Shown: one piece after another, positions 7,745 to 15,982 of the stretch
Layout: each line of letters begins with the position of its first letter
Numbering within the stretch: the stretch's first letter is position 1
Source: Streptomyces scabichelini
GTDB lineage: Bacteria; Actinomycetota; Actinomycetes; Streptomycetales; Streptomycetaceae
Reading direction: 5' to 3'
Length of the DNA stretch: 64,000 nucleotides
NCBI RefSeq assembly: GCF_011045015.1
Contig: NZ_JAAKZY010000010.1
Location: 35,152 to 99,151 of the forward strand
The notes under the pieces: model-generated
The model's input: the letters and a program-made list of their open reading frames with translations, nothing else
What the model was told of the DNA's origin: nothing
Databases searched by the model: none
Program-made: the position numbers and the translations under genes

Positions 7745-9340
7745 TCAGGGACCGAGCGGTTCGAGGGGGACGACGAACTGGCGCTCCGCCTCGACCGCCT
7801 CGTCGAAGGACGCGGACTGGGCGCGGCCCTCCCGCATCCAGGCACGCAGCGCGCCGATGGTCTCGCGCTGGGACACCGACAGCGGGACCTGGCGGGCGAG
7901 CGCGGCGAGGATGTCGTCGGTGGTGAACTCGCGGTCCTGGTGGAAGCCGACGTACATCGCGTCCACGATCGTCTGCTCGATCTCGGCACCGACGTACCCC
8001 TCGGACTGTGCCGCCAGCCTCGCGATGTCGAAGTCGGCCGGCAGCCGGCGGCGCTTGCGCAGGTGCACCGAGAAGATCTCGGCGCGTTCCTCGGCGGTGG
8101 GCAGGTCGAGGAAGAAGATCTCGTCGAAGCGGCCCTTGCGGAGCACCTCGGGCGGCAGGCTGGAGACGTCGTTCGCGGTGCCGACCACGAAGCAGGGCGC
8201 TGTCTTCTCCTGCATCCAGGTCAGGATCGTGCCGAACACGCGGGTGCTGGTGCCCGAGTCGCCGCCGCCGTGGGCGAGGGCCTTCTCCATCTCGTCGATC
8301 CACACCACGCACGGCGCCACCGTCTCGGCCAGGCGCAGCGCCCGGCGGGTGCGCTCCTCCGCCTCGCCGACCAGCGAGCCGAACAGGGCGCCGACGTCGA
8401 GCCGCAGCAGCGGCAGCCGCCACAGCCCGCCGATCATCTTGGCGGTCAGGCTCTTGCCGGTGCCCGGGATGCCGATCAGCGCCATGCCCTTGGGCGAGGG
8501 CAGGCCGTAGTCGCGGGCCTCCTGGGTGAAGGCGCGCTCCCGCAGCCGCAGCCACTGCTTGAGTACGTCGAGACCGCCCACGTCGTCCGGGGTCTCGTGC
8601 ACCGGATAGAACTCCAGCGCCTCGCTCTCCCGGATGACCTCCTTCTTCTCCCGTACGACCGCTTCGATGTGCCGGTCGTCCAGCGCGCCGTCGCGGACGA
8701 TGGACTTGGCGTAGGCGCGACCGGCCTGCGCGGCCGTCATGCCAAGGGCCGCCTGGCCCAGCTTCTCCCGTCCGCCGGGCGTCAGATCGACCTTGATCCC
8801 GGGTGTCTTGGTGAGCCCGCTGAGCACGCCGTCGAGTTGCTCGCCGTCGGGCAGCGGGAGTTCCAGCACCTCCGTCTCGTTCTTGAGCTCCTCGGGGACC
8901 GTGCGGGTCGGCGAGATGACGACGATGGACTTACGGGTGAACTTCAGCCGCTGCGCCGTGTTGCGCAGCTTCCGCTTCACCTGGGGGTTGGACCAGCAGT
9001 CGTGGAAATCCTTCAGTACGAAGGTGATGTCGCCGTCCGCCTTCTCGATCTGCTCGATCACGGTCAGCGGATCCCGCGCGGAGGGCAGGTTGCCGGGCTT
9101 GCCGCTCAGCGCCTCGAATCCGTCGGCCAGATCCCAGGCGAGGCAGGGGCGCCGTCCGCGCTCGCAGACCTCGGCTATGGCCTGTAGCGCCCGTTCCTCT
9201 TCGAGGGTGACGACCACCACGAGGGTGTAGCGGGCCCGCAGGAACAGGTCGAGTTCCGCCTCGAAGGTCATCTGCTCTTCTGCGCCGGCGTTTTGACGGG
9301 CCTTTTTGTCAAAGCTCATGCGGCCGTTGTCGCTCTTCAT
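7745..9340 (-). CDS. AAA ATPase, Ycf46 type
   Basis: A 531-residue protein. The N-terminal half (about 1-235) is a degenerate, P-loop-less domain typical of Ycf46 relatives. The C-terminal half is a classical AAA module: Walker A G-I-P-G-T-G-K-S at about 290-297, Walker B V-V-W-I-D-E-M-E at about 345-352, sensor G-T-A-N at about 387-390 and an arginine-finger region R-K-G-R-F-D-E near 401-407. It likely remodels a protein partner using ATP. The ATG at 9340 overlaps the stop of the radical SAM gene (ATGA), which fixes the start; the open frame further upstream is shadow of that gene. Confidence 0.9.
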   Translation of the reverse strand: MKSDNGRMSFDKKARQNAGAEEQMTFEAELDLFLRARYTLVVVVTLEEERALQAIAEVCERGRRPCLAWDLADGFEALSGKPGNLPSARDPLTVIEQIEKADGDITFVLKDFHDCWSNPQVKRKLRNTAQRLKFTRKSIVVISPTRTVPEELKNETEVLELPLPDGEQLDGVLSGLTKTPGIKVDLTPGGREKLGQAALGMTAAQAGRAYAKSIVRDGALDDRHIEAVVREKKEVIRESEALEFYPVHETPDDVGGLDVLKQWLRLRERAFTQEARDYGLPSPKGMALIGIPGTGKSLTAKMIGGLWRLPLLRLDVGALFGSLVGEAEERTRRALRLAETVAPCVVWIDEMEKALAHGGGDSGTSTRVFGTILTWMQEKTAPCFVVGTANDVSSLPPEVLRKGRFDEIFFLDLPTAEERAEIFSVHLRKRRRLPADFDIARLAAQSEGYVGAEIEQTIVDAMYVGFHQDREFTTDDILAALARQVPLSVSQRETIGALRAWMREGRAQSASFDEAVEAERQFVVPLEPLGP

Positions 9341-9972
9341 TCGCCCACCTCGATGTCTACTGGCTGACGGTGCGGACCCGCGGGTGCCGGGGGAGGGGCG
9401 AGCGGGTCGATGCCGGTGAGGGTCAGGCGCCCGTCGGGGTGGATGACCACCTCCGCGTCCGGTACGGCGTCGAGATCGTGCAGCGCGTACCGGTCGCCGA
9501 ACAGGTGCACCGTCTTGTTGGCGGAGCCCCGCAGGCCCCGGGCGATGCGCTGCCCGGACTCGTACCGCCCGGCGAGCAGCACGTCGACCGAGTCGCACAG
9601 GGCCGCCGCCTCCGGCATACGGGTCACCTCCGACCAGCGGTAGCCGGTGAACAGAACGGCCGACAGGGAGGTCTCGGCACGGATGCGTGCCAGCAGGCGC
9701 AGGACCGGCTCGCGCTGCTGAAGCGGCTCACCGCCGCTGATCGTCACTCCCTCGACACGGTCACCGAGGCGCACGATGCGCTCGAACAGTTCGTCCACGG
9801 TCGTCTCGCCGCCGCCCCGTTCATGGGTCTCGGGGTTGAAGCAGCCGGGGCAGCCGAGCGTGCAGCCCTGCACCCAGACCACGGCGCGGGTGCCCGGGCC
9901 GTTGGCGGCGCTGTACGGCTCGAAGCCGTGGAGGCGCAGCCCCCGCTGCGGCCCCCGCTGTGATCGGCTCAC
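9337..9972 (-). CDS. Radical SAM 4Fe-4S protein, NrdG-like
   Basis: A 211-residue small radical SAM protein of the NrdG/activating-enzyme type. The cluster motif C-x3-C-x2-C is C37-T-L-G-C41-P-G-C44, followed by the SAM-binding T-I-S-G-G-E-P-L strand near residue 80. It would cleave S-adenosylmethionine to a 5'-deoxyadenosyl radical. No glycyl-radical enzyme is encoded nearby, so its substrate is probably another product of this operon. Both ends overlap neighbours by 4 bp (ATGA), showing tight coupling with DUF2997 upstream and the AAA ATPase downstream. Confidence 0.9.
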   Translation of the reverse strand: MSRSQRGPQRGLRLHGFEPYSAANGPGTRAVVWVQGCTLGCPGCFNPETHERGGGETTVDELFERIVRLGDRVEGVTISGGEPLQQREPVLRLLARIRAETSLSAVLFTGYRWSEVTRMPEAAALCDSVDVLLAGRYESGQRIARGLRGSANKTVHLFGDRYALHDLDAVPDAEVVIHPDGRLTLTGIDPLAPPPAPAGPHRQPVDIEVGE

Positions 9973-10181
9973 GAGCCCGGCCCGCGCCGCACTTGTTCGT
10001 CGACGCGCTGCTGGAGCACCGCCTGGGCCTCGGCGGTCAGCTCGCGTTCCACGACCTCGCCGCCGAGCGCCTTCTCCAGGTCCTCGGTGAGGTCGAGGCA
10101 GCCCGCTCCGGCCACCCCGCGCACCTCGATCCTGGTGGTGCCGTCCGGTGCGATGAACACCTCGACTTCCTGCAACTCCAT
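9969..10181 (-). CDS. DUF2997 small protein
   Basis: A 70-residue protein with the DUF2997 pattern: a strand ending I-A-P-D-G-T, a second strand R-I-E-V-R-G-V-A-G, then a single Cys (G-A-G-C-L-D-L-T) and an amphipathic helix L-E-K-A-L-G. In the family this Cys after G-x-x-G is conserved. The small acidic fold and its place directly before a radical SAM gene make it a plausible carrier or substrate, which is inference. The start at 10181 is preceded by a purine-rich GGGAGAGG tract. Confidence 0.8.
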   Translation of the reverse strand: MELQEVEVFIAPDGTTRIEVRGVAGAGCLDLTEDLEKALGGEVVERELTAEAQAVLQQRVDEQVRRGPGS

Positions 10182-10222
10182 ATGCCCTCTCCCTCTCCCT
10201 CTGCCTCGCCCTGTCCCTGTCC

Positions 10223-11854
10223 CTACGTCAGCTTCACCACGGGGTAGTCGCGGTGGGTGACCCGCCCGCTGACCAGGTCGTGCGCGGTCAGCAGCAGCCG
10301 CTTGTTGGCATCGATGCCGAACTCCACGCGAAACCGCGCCTGCCCGGCGGACGCGGGCGGCTTGGCGTGCAGGAACATCGGGCTCTGTTCGTTGATCCAG
10401 AAGCGGTTGCGGATGTCGTCGTCCTCGGCCGAGATCTCCCGGACCCGCCAGGCGCCCGACGGGTCGCACACCAACTCGGTCTCGCCGGTGGAGCCGTCGT
10501 GCCGCCGGCCGGCGAGTTCGTAGATGGCGATGCCTAGGTCGCGCTGCCCGTCCTGGGTCGCGCGGACCGTCATGGTGTGGACCGGCTCGGTGGTGGGGTA
10601 GGCCGTACCGGCCTTGACGCAGGTGCGGTACTCGTACCGGCCGCTCTTCCGGTCGAACCAGCGCACCGCGTAGTCGTGCTGGATGTGGTCGTAGAAGTCC
10701 GTACCGGCCGCGAAGGCCGCGGCGCCACGCGCCACCGCGTCCAACGGCCGGTCGCTGAGGACCCGTTCACGGCCGAAGATGCGCTCAAGGGTCCGGCGTA
10801 CGGACGGGATCAGGCTGCTGCCGCCGACCATCAGCACCGCGGCCAGATCGTCCTCGTCGTAGCCGCGGGTGGCCGCCGCCCGCAGCGCGCGGCGTACGAC
10901 CCGGTCGATACGGGAGTACAGGTCCCGCCGGTCCAGCAGGTCCTCGAACGACACCACGCGCTCGCCGGGTGGCTCCGCGCCGCTGCGTATCAGGTCGATG
11001 CCGAGCACGGCCCCGGTGTCCGGGTTCATGACGCTGATCTCGGCCCGTTCGCGGCCCGGCTCCGACAGGGCCTCCTTGGCGCGCTCGCACTCCACCAGCA
11101 GGGCCCGGCTGAGCCGGCGTACGTCCTCGTCGCTGTCGCGGCGTCCGCAGCGGGCGAGGAGTTCCTCGTAGATCCACTGGTCGATGGTGGACCCGCCGAT
11201 GTCGTCGCCCGCCTTGCCCAGGACCCGGCAGTACCGGCCGGAGCCCGCGCGGTCGTCCTCGTCCTGTACGCGCACCACGGCCGCCTGGACCGTGCCGCCG
11301 CCGAAGTCGAACATCAGGTAGGCGTGGCCGGGCCGGATGTGCGCGCCGTAGCCGAGCACCGCCGCCGACGGCTCGTCGATCAGCCTGAAGCGGGGCATGC
11401 CCGCCGTCTCGGCGGCCTCGGCGAGCCAGTCCTCGTAGTGCTCGAACGACTCGACCGGGGCGGTCAGGGCGATCTCCTCGCCCTCGGTGCCCGCCTCGAC
11501 GGCGGCGAAGGCCAGGACCGTGGACAGGAAGTCGCGGCCGGCCTCGTCGTGCGACACCTTCCGCCCGCCCACGGCTATCTTCTGCGGGCTGCGGTTGGAG
11601 ATGTAGCGCTTCATCCAGCGGAAGGTGCCCGCCGCGTGGTATTTGCCCGCCGACAGCACCTGGTCCCCGAGGAACTGCCGTCCGTCCTCGGCGTAGTGGA
11701 TCACCGACGGCACGACGGGCACGCGGTGGGCGCCGTGTCCGAGCAGGCGTCCGTAGTCGGGGATGCCGACGGTCACGCCCTGGCCCGACGCCTCGTCCCA
11801 GACGGCCGCGACGGTGTTGCTCGTACCGAAGTCGACGCCCAGTCTGCCCGCCAT
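10223..11854 (-). CDS. Hsp70-family (DnaK-like) ATPase
   Basis: A 543-residue protein with the actin-like ATPase motifs of Hsp70: phosphate-1 G-V-D-F-G-T-S-N-T-V-A near residue 5-15, phosphate-2 F-D-F-G-G-G-T-V near 205, and the adenosine loop V-L-M-V-G-G-S-S-L-I-P near 345. The C-terminal about 150 residues form beta strands that replace the standard DnaK substrate domain, so this is a divergent Hsp70 and not the housekeeping DnaK. Its ATG shares one base with the stop of the GrpE-like gene (TGATG). Likely role: an ATP-dependent chaperone dedicated to this operon. Confidence 0.88.
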   Translation of the reverse strand: MAGRLGVDFGTSNTVAAVWDEASGQGVTVGIPDYGRLLGHGAHRVPVVPSVIHYAEDGRQFLGDQVLSAGKYHAAGTFRWMKRYISNRSPQKIAVGGRKVSHDEAGRDFLSTVLAFAAVEAGTEGEEIALTAPVESFEHYEDWLAEAAETAGMPRFRLIDEPSAAVLGYGAHIRPGHAYLMFDFGGGTVQAAVVRVQDEDDRAGSGRYCRVLGKAGDDIGGSTIDQWIYEELLARCGRRDSDEDVRRLSRALLVECERAKEALSEPGRERAEISVMNPDTGAVLGIDLIRSGAEPPGERVVSFEDLLDRRDLYSRIDRVVRRALRAAATRGYDEDDLAAVLMVGGSSLIPSVRRTLERIFGRERVLSDRPLDAVARGAAAFAAGTDFYDHIQHDYAVRWFDRKSGRYEYRTCVKAGTAYPTTEPVHTMTVRATQDGQRDLGIAIYELAGRRHDGSTGETELVCDPSGAWRVREISAEDDDIRNRFWINEQSPMFLHAKPPASAGQARFRVEFGIDANKRLLLTAHDLVSGRVTHRDYPVVKLT

Positions 11855-12468
11855 CAGCGGACCTCCTTCTTGTGCGTCTCGTCCACTGGAGGGTTGTTCT
11901 CTGGGTGCGGGTTCGTTGTGGCTGGTCGCGCAGTTCCCCGCGCCCCTTCGGGGCGCTCAACACCAGCTTTGCGTATGGTGCGTCCGTCCAAGGACAAGCC
12001 CACCACCCGGATCAGCACCTGCTCTCCCGGCGCGGGCGTCGTCGCCGCGCTCAGCGGCTCGTGGCGGTTCGGGTCGAACGGCTGCGGTGCGCCCGCCTCA
12101 CCGATGGTGTCGACGCCCACGTCCCGGAGCAGACGCAGCAGCCGGGTGCCGACCTCCACGACGTCAGCGGTACGCACCTGCGCGCTGCCCGAACGATGCA
12201 GATGAGCCTGTGTCGACAACTGCACCAGCGGCGAGCCGATCGTCGTCACCAGCTGTTCCAGGTCGGCGCGGGTCCGTTGCCTGGCGCCCTCTTCCGCGCC
12301 CTCGCGGGCCCGGGTGAGCTCGGCCCGCAGTCGCTCGACGGTTTTGTCGCGCTCGGCGATCTCCAGGCGGGCCTCTCTCAACTCACGCCGCAGCCGCAGA
12401 GTTTGATCCGCGTTTCCCGGCAGCAGCCTGCGCAGCGCCTGGGTGGCCCTGGCCATGATGGTGCTCAT
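11854..12468 (-). CDS. grpE-like: GrpE-like nucleotide exchange factor
   Basis: A 204-residue protein. Residues about 22-75 form a long charged coiled coil (heptads of Leu, Arg and Glu), followed by a compact domain with D-L-E-Q-L-V, then P-F-D-P-N-R-H-E and G-E-Q-V-L-I-R-V-V-G-L-S, matching the beta domain of GrpE relatives. Next to an Hsp70 gene this points to an exchange factor. The last about 25 codons read through a Streptomyces intergenic repeat (11916-11956), so the extreme C-terminus is probably acquired. GGGGAGG precedes the ATG, which overlaps the WD40 stop (ATGA). Confidence 0.75.
   Translation of the reverse strand: MSTIMARATQALRRLLPGNADQTLRLRRELREARLEIAERDKTVERLRAELTRAREGAEEGARQRTRADLEQLVTTIGSPLVQLSTQAHLHRSGSAQVRTADVVEVGTRLLRLLRDVGVDTIGEAGAPQPFDPNRHEPLSAATTPAPGEQVLIRVVGLSLDGRTIRKAGVERPEGARGTARPATTNPHPENNPPVDETHKKEVR
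11916..11956. repeat. Streptomyces intergenic hairpin repeat, inside coding sequence
   Basis: The element reads GTGGCTGGTCGCGCAGTTCC, then a CGCGCCCC-type hairpin. The same core occurs at 19424-19493 and, inverted, at 23190-23229. This copy lies inside the 3' end of the GrpE-like gene and has been translated. Confidence 0.75.
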
Positions 12469-14438
12469 CGCCTCCCCTTCCGTTTGCCCTTGGGCCGGTG
12501 CGGACGCCGACGGGGCGCGTGGCCTTGTGGGGTCTCGTCGTCGGTGAGCTCGACATCGTGGGCCGCGGCCTGGTCGCCGTACGAGGCGTCGAGGAGTTCG
12601 ACATCGTGCCGGTGGCGCCACCGTACGAGTGCGGAGATGAGGTCGAACCAGGCGCGTTCGGCGCTGGAGAGCTTGCCGGACGACTGCGCGAAGCTGCGTA
12701 TCCCGGCGGGATCCAGCTCACCGAGGGGCGTACGGACCAGGGTGTCGAGCTTCGACAGCTTGCGGGTCCACCAGAGCATGCGCCCGTCGCTCGACCCGCT
12801 GGCCAGCAGTGTGCCGTCCGGGCTCACGGCCAGGCACTCGACAATGTTTCGGTGGCCCCGGAGTTCCCCCGCCGGGTCGCCGGAGGGCAGATGCCACAGC
12901 CGTACGACGCTGTCCTTGCCGGCACTTGCGAGCAGCTTGCCGTCCGGTGTCATGGCCAGCGCCCGGATGAGGTCGGTGTGCCCGGTGAGTACGCCCGCGG
13001 GCTCACCCGAGGGCAGGTGCCACAGCCGGACGGTGTGGTCGTAACCGCCGCTGGCCAGCAGCGAGCCGTCCGGGGTGATGGCCAGGGAGCCGACATGGTC
13101 GGTGTGGCCCTCCAGGGTGCGGATCGGCGCACCGTCGGGCAACCGCCACAGCCGCAGATTTCCCTTCTGGCCCCCGCTGACGAGCATCGTCCCGTCCGGG
13201 GTCACGGCCAGGCACGGGACCCAGAGCCCGTCTGCCCGGAGGGTGGTGGTCGGGGTCAGCCGGTCCGAGTTCAGGCGCCACAGCTGTACGTTCGGGCCGT
13301 AGCCGCCGCTGGCCAGGAGGTTGGCGTCCGGGGAGAGTGCGAGGGCGAGGAGATTGCTGCCGAGCACCCTGTTGCGCCTGGCCATGGTGTGGGAGTACTC
13401 ACCGGCCGGCTCGCCCAAGGACTCCGTACGCCCGATGCGACTGGACACGGTCAGGTTCCAGAGCCTGATCCCTCCGCCCTGGTCTCCCGTGACCAGCAGC
13501 CTGCCGTCAGGCGTGGTCGCCATCGTCAGCACACGCTTCGCGTCGCCGCCCGCGAGCCGGCCCATGGGGGTTCCCGTGGGAACCCGCCACAGCTGGGTGT
13601 CTCCCCTGCTGCCACCGGTGAGTACCAGTTTCCCGTCGCGGGTCATGGTCAGGCACTGGACGTCGTGGGCCGCTTGGATGACCTGTGCCTGCTGCTCGCC
13701 GAACGGGCTCGAGGCGGGGAGTTCCACGGCGCAGGCGTCCCTCGCCAGCCGCACCAGTTCGGCGAGGGCTTCCCGGTCGCTGTGGGCCAGCTGCCAGAGC
13801 GCGGCCCCCGCCGTCCGTATGACCGGTGCCGCCCGCTCCACCGGGGCGTCGAGCGCCAGCCGCCACAGCTCCTCCCACCGCTGGGCGGCCGTCAGCGTCT
13901 GGACCGCCGCGTCCCACTCGATCTCGGACACCGGACCGGCTTGGCGCGTGGCCCCGTCGGCGACCACCCGTACCCACTCGAGGCGCCCTCCCGCGCGCGC
14001 CTTCTCGGCCAGTCGTCGGCGCAGCGCCTCCCCGGCCCCGGCATGGATGCCCCGCAGCAGGCTCCCGTCGAAGTCGAGGTCGGCGTAGCGGTCGAACTCG
14101 CCGGCCAGGAACAGCACCACGGCATGCCGACCGGGATCCGAGGGGCTCCGGCCCGTCTCCGCGAGCATTTCGGCGATGCGCGCGTCGCCGGTCGAGACCA
14201 CCGCGTCCGCCGCGGCGTCGACCGCGTCCTGATCCTTGACGTTCCGGAGGGCACCGCGCGCGATCTCGCCCACGACCGGATCCGAGGAGTGCACGAACGC
14301 ATCGGCGAGTACGGCCACCGCGTCGGCCGTGCCGAGCGCCGCCAGCTCCTCCGCCGCCCGGTGGCGCCGCCGCGCCCCGAACATCCTGGACGTGTCCCTG
14401 ATCCCGGCAGCCAGCCGGTCCAGCCGGGGATCACTCAT
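12465..14438 (-). CDS. WD40-repeat protein with N-terminal HEAT-like helices
   Basis: A 657-residue protein and first gene of the seven-gene operon. Residues about 1-220 are alternating helices with A-E-E-L-A-A-L and V-V-G-E-I-A-R-G-A-L motifs, resembling HEAT or armadillo repeats. From about 225 to 570 there are roughly seven WD40 units such as L-L-A-S-G-G-Y-D-H-T-V-R-L-W-H-L and M-L-V-S-G-G-Q-K-G-N-L-R-L-W, making one propeller. The tail is Arg/Lys rich. It has no catalytic motif and is probably the scaffold or client-recognition part of the system. The start codon lies in a 13-bp tandem repeat. Confidence 0.88.
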   Translation of the reverse strand: MSDPRLDRLAAGIRDTSRMFGARRRHRAAEELAALGTADAVAVLADAFVHSSDPVVGEIARGALRNVKDQDAVDAAADAVVSTGDARIAEMLAETGRSPSDPGRHAVVLFLAGEFDRYADLDFDGSLLRGIHAGAGEALRRRLAEKARAGGRLEWVRVVADGATRQAGPVSEIEWDAAVQTLTAAQRWEELWRLALDAPVERAAPVIRTAGAALWQLAHSDREALAELVRLARDACAVELPASSPFGEQQAQVIQAAHDVQCLTMTRDGKLVLTGGSRGDTQLWRVPTGTPMGRLAGGDAKRVLTMATTPDGRLLVTGDQGGGIRLWNLTVSSRIGRTESLGEPAGEYSHTMARRNRVLGSNLLALALSPDANLLASGGYGPNVQLWRLNSDRLTPTTTLRADGLWVPCLAVTPDGTMLVSGGQKGNLRLWRLPDGAPIRTLEGHTDHVGSLAITPDGSLLASGGYDHTVRLWHLPSGEPAGVLTGHTDLIRALAMTPDGKLLASAGKDSVVRLWHLPSGDPAGELRGHRNIVECLAVSPDGTLLASGSSDGRMLWWTRKLSKLDTLVRTPLGELDPAGIRSFAQSSGKLSSAERAWFDLISALVRWRHRHDVELLDASYGDQAAAHDVELTDDETPQGHAPRRRPHRPKGKRKGRR

Positions 14439-14472
14439 CCGGCCACCTCATCCGGCCACCTCATCCGGCCTC
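14434..14472. repeat. 13-bp tandem repeat over the WD40 gene start
   Basis: Three near-identical copies of CTCATCCGGCCAC. Read on the minus strand each copy contains GGATGAG, so three ATGs and GG-rich spacers are stacked in front of the WD40 gene. Only the copy at 14434-14446 is in frame with the long gene (ATG at 14438). Confidence 0.8.
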
Positions 14473-14778
14473 CTGGCCTCGCGTGTCTCGCAGACCAACG
14501 TGTCTGCCGCGCATTGTGGTGCGACTCCGCCGGGACCCCTCCCGAGCCGCTCTCCGCTGATGCACCGTCAGAGAGTGGCGGCCGTACGCCGATGTGAAGG
14601 TCGGGGACGCGGGCGGCCTGATTCCGTTCGCGTGATTGACCGGGTCTGGTCAGATCGCGATTCTGGAGCGGAGGACTGAACGCGAAGCACTCCTGTGAAT
14701 GCCGCGTCCAGTCTGTTCTGGTATGCCAGTAATGATCTGTTCGATCCTGAACCCCCACGCAGGAAGGCAGGAACAGAC
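14439..14778. promoter_or_regulatory. Divergent control region between WD40 operon and pqq operon
   Basis: This 340-bp stretch has no gene. It must hold promoters for both operons. On the plus strand a possible -35 (TTGACC, 14636-14641) is followed 17 bp later by a weak -10 (GATTCT, 14659-14664), about 115 bp before pqqA. Nothing convincing was seen for the minus strand. Confidence 0.3.
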
Positions 14779-14946
14779 ATGCAGAAGATCCGGGAGACCC
14801 AGGAGATCCACGAGATTCGGGACGTCCAGGAGACGCCTGACGCGCCGGTGGTGACCGTCGCCGGCGAGACCGGCTGGCAGTCACCGGAGTACGAGGTCGT
14901 CGAGACCGCCCTCGAAGTGACGGCGTACGCGCTGGCCACGCGGTAA
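14779..14946 (+). CDS. pqqA: PQQ precursor peptide PqqA
   Basis: A 55-residue peptide ending [14 protein letters not shown]. The E-V-T-A-Y block matches the invariant E-V-T-x-Y of PqqA, in which Glu (here Glu46) and Tyr (Tyr50) are joined and become the carbon skeleton of pyrroloquinoline quinone. It is about twice the usual length of 22-29 residues, because of an acidic N-terminal leader rich in Glu, Ile and Arg. AGGAAGG lies upstream of the ATG at 14779. It is the first gene of pqqABCDE. Confidence 0.92.
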   Translation: MQKIRETQEIHEIRDVQETPDAPVVTVAGETGWQSPEYEVVETALEVTAYALATR

Positions 14947-14956
14947 CCCCGGCGTC

Positions 14957-15982
14957 GTGCTGCTGCAGGTGCTCGGCACCGCGGCCGGTGGCGGACTGCC
15001 CCAGTGGAACTGCGCGTGTCCCGGCTGTGCCGGGGCACGCGACCGTCCGGAGCGGCGTCGCCGCCACGCGTCCCTCGCCGTACGAGCGGACGCCGGCCGC
15101 TGGTACATCGTCAACGCCACCCCCGACATCGGGGACCAGATCGAGGACACCCACGCGCTGCACCCCGGCCCCGGCGCCCGGCAGACCCCGGTCGCGGGCG
15201 TCGTCCTCACCGACGCCGAACTCGACCACACCCTCGGCGTGGCGAGACTGCGGGAGGCGGACGCCGTGGAGCTGGTCTGCACCGCCCCGGTACGCGAGGC
15301 GCTGCTCGCCGGTCCGCGCCTCGGAGCCGTCCTCGGACCGTATACGGACCTGCTCTGGCGGGAGTTGGGCCCTGGCGGTCCCGACGGCCCTGGCGGCCCT
15401 GGTGGTCCCGACGGCCCGGACGGCCCGGACGGCCCGGACGGCCTCGGCGGTCCCGACGGCCTCGGCGGTCCCGACGGCCCTGGCGGCCCCGACGGCCTCG
15501 GCGGCCAAGACCCGCTGCCGCTCGGCTCGGAACTGGAAGCCACCGCCGTGCCCATCGCCGCCAAACGCCCCCGGTACGCGGCGGGAACGGGCGACGACGA
15601 CCCGCACTGGGTGATCGCCCTCGTGCTCCGCGAACCCGCCACCGGGAAGTCCCTCCTCTACGCCCCCGCCCTCGCCGCCTGGCCGGACGCCCTGCAAGAG
15701 GCCGCCGAGGCAGCCGACTGCGTCATCGTCGACGGCACCTTCTGGGACGAGGACGAGCCCGTGCGCACCGGGATCTCCAGCAAGACCGCAAGCGGCATGG
15801 GCCATCTGCCGATCGAGGGGCCGGGCGGCACCGCACACCGTCTGACCGGACTGCGCGCCCGCTGCCTGTACACGCATCTGAACAACACCAACCCGCTGAC
15901 CGACCCGGACGACGACCGGCACAAACAGCTGGCCGACCGGGGACTCGAGGTCGCCGTCGACGGAATGGTCATCGAGCTGTGA
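14957..15982 (+). CDS. pqqB: PqqB, metallo-beta-lactamase-fold PQQ biosynthesis protein
   Basis: A 341-residue protein (GTG start at 14957, 10 bp after pqqA). The opening [15 protein letters not shown] is the PqqB signature; [11 protein letters not shown] is the degraded metal-binding strand, and the end has the Y-T-H-L-N-N-T-N-P motif. PqqB is thought to hydroxylate the tyrosine part of the intermediate. Residues about 138-184 carry an inserted collagen-like run of G-G-P-D-G and D-G-P units that is absent from typical PqqB of about 300 residues. Confidence 0.93.
   Translation: MLLQVLGTAAGGGLPQWNCACPGCAGARDRPERRRRHASLAVRADAGRWYIVNATPDIGDQIEDTHALHPGPGARQTPVAGVVLTDAELDHTLGVARLREADAVELVCTAPVREALLAGPRLGAVLGPYTDLLWRELGPGGPDGPGGPGGPDGPDGPDGPDGLGGPDGLGGPDGPGGPDGLGGQDPLPLGSELEATAVPIAAKRPRYAAGTGDDDPHWVIALVLREPATGKSLLYAPALAAWPDALQEAAEAADCVIVDGTFWDEDEPVRTGISSKTASGMGHLPIEGPGGTAHRLTGLRARCLYTHLNNTNPLTDPDDDRHKQLADRGLEVAVDGMVIEL
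15369..15509. repeat. Collagen-like GGPDG/DGP repeat tract in pqqB
   Basis: About 140 bp of imperfect 9- to 15-bp units built on GGCGGTCCCGAC and GACGGCC. Every unit keeps the frame, giving about 47 residues made nearly only of Gly, Pro, Asp and Leu. Confidence 0.9.

Noticed and set aside
12498..14597. A 699-codon open frame on the plus strand opposite the WD40 gene
   Set aside because: It mirrors the WD40 codons in the opposite frame, as usual for high-GC DNA, and has no protein-family likeness.
14957..15982. PqqB collagen-like tract as a separate collagen-like gene
   Set aside because: The conserved PqqB motifs continue in the same frame on both sides.
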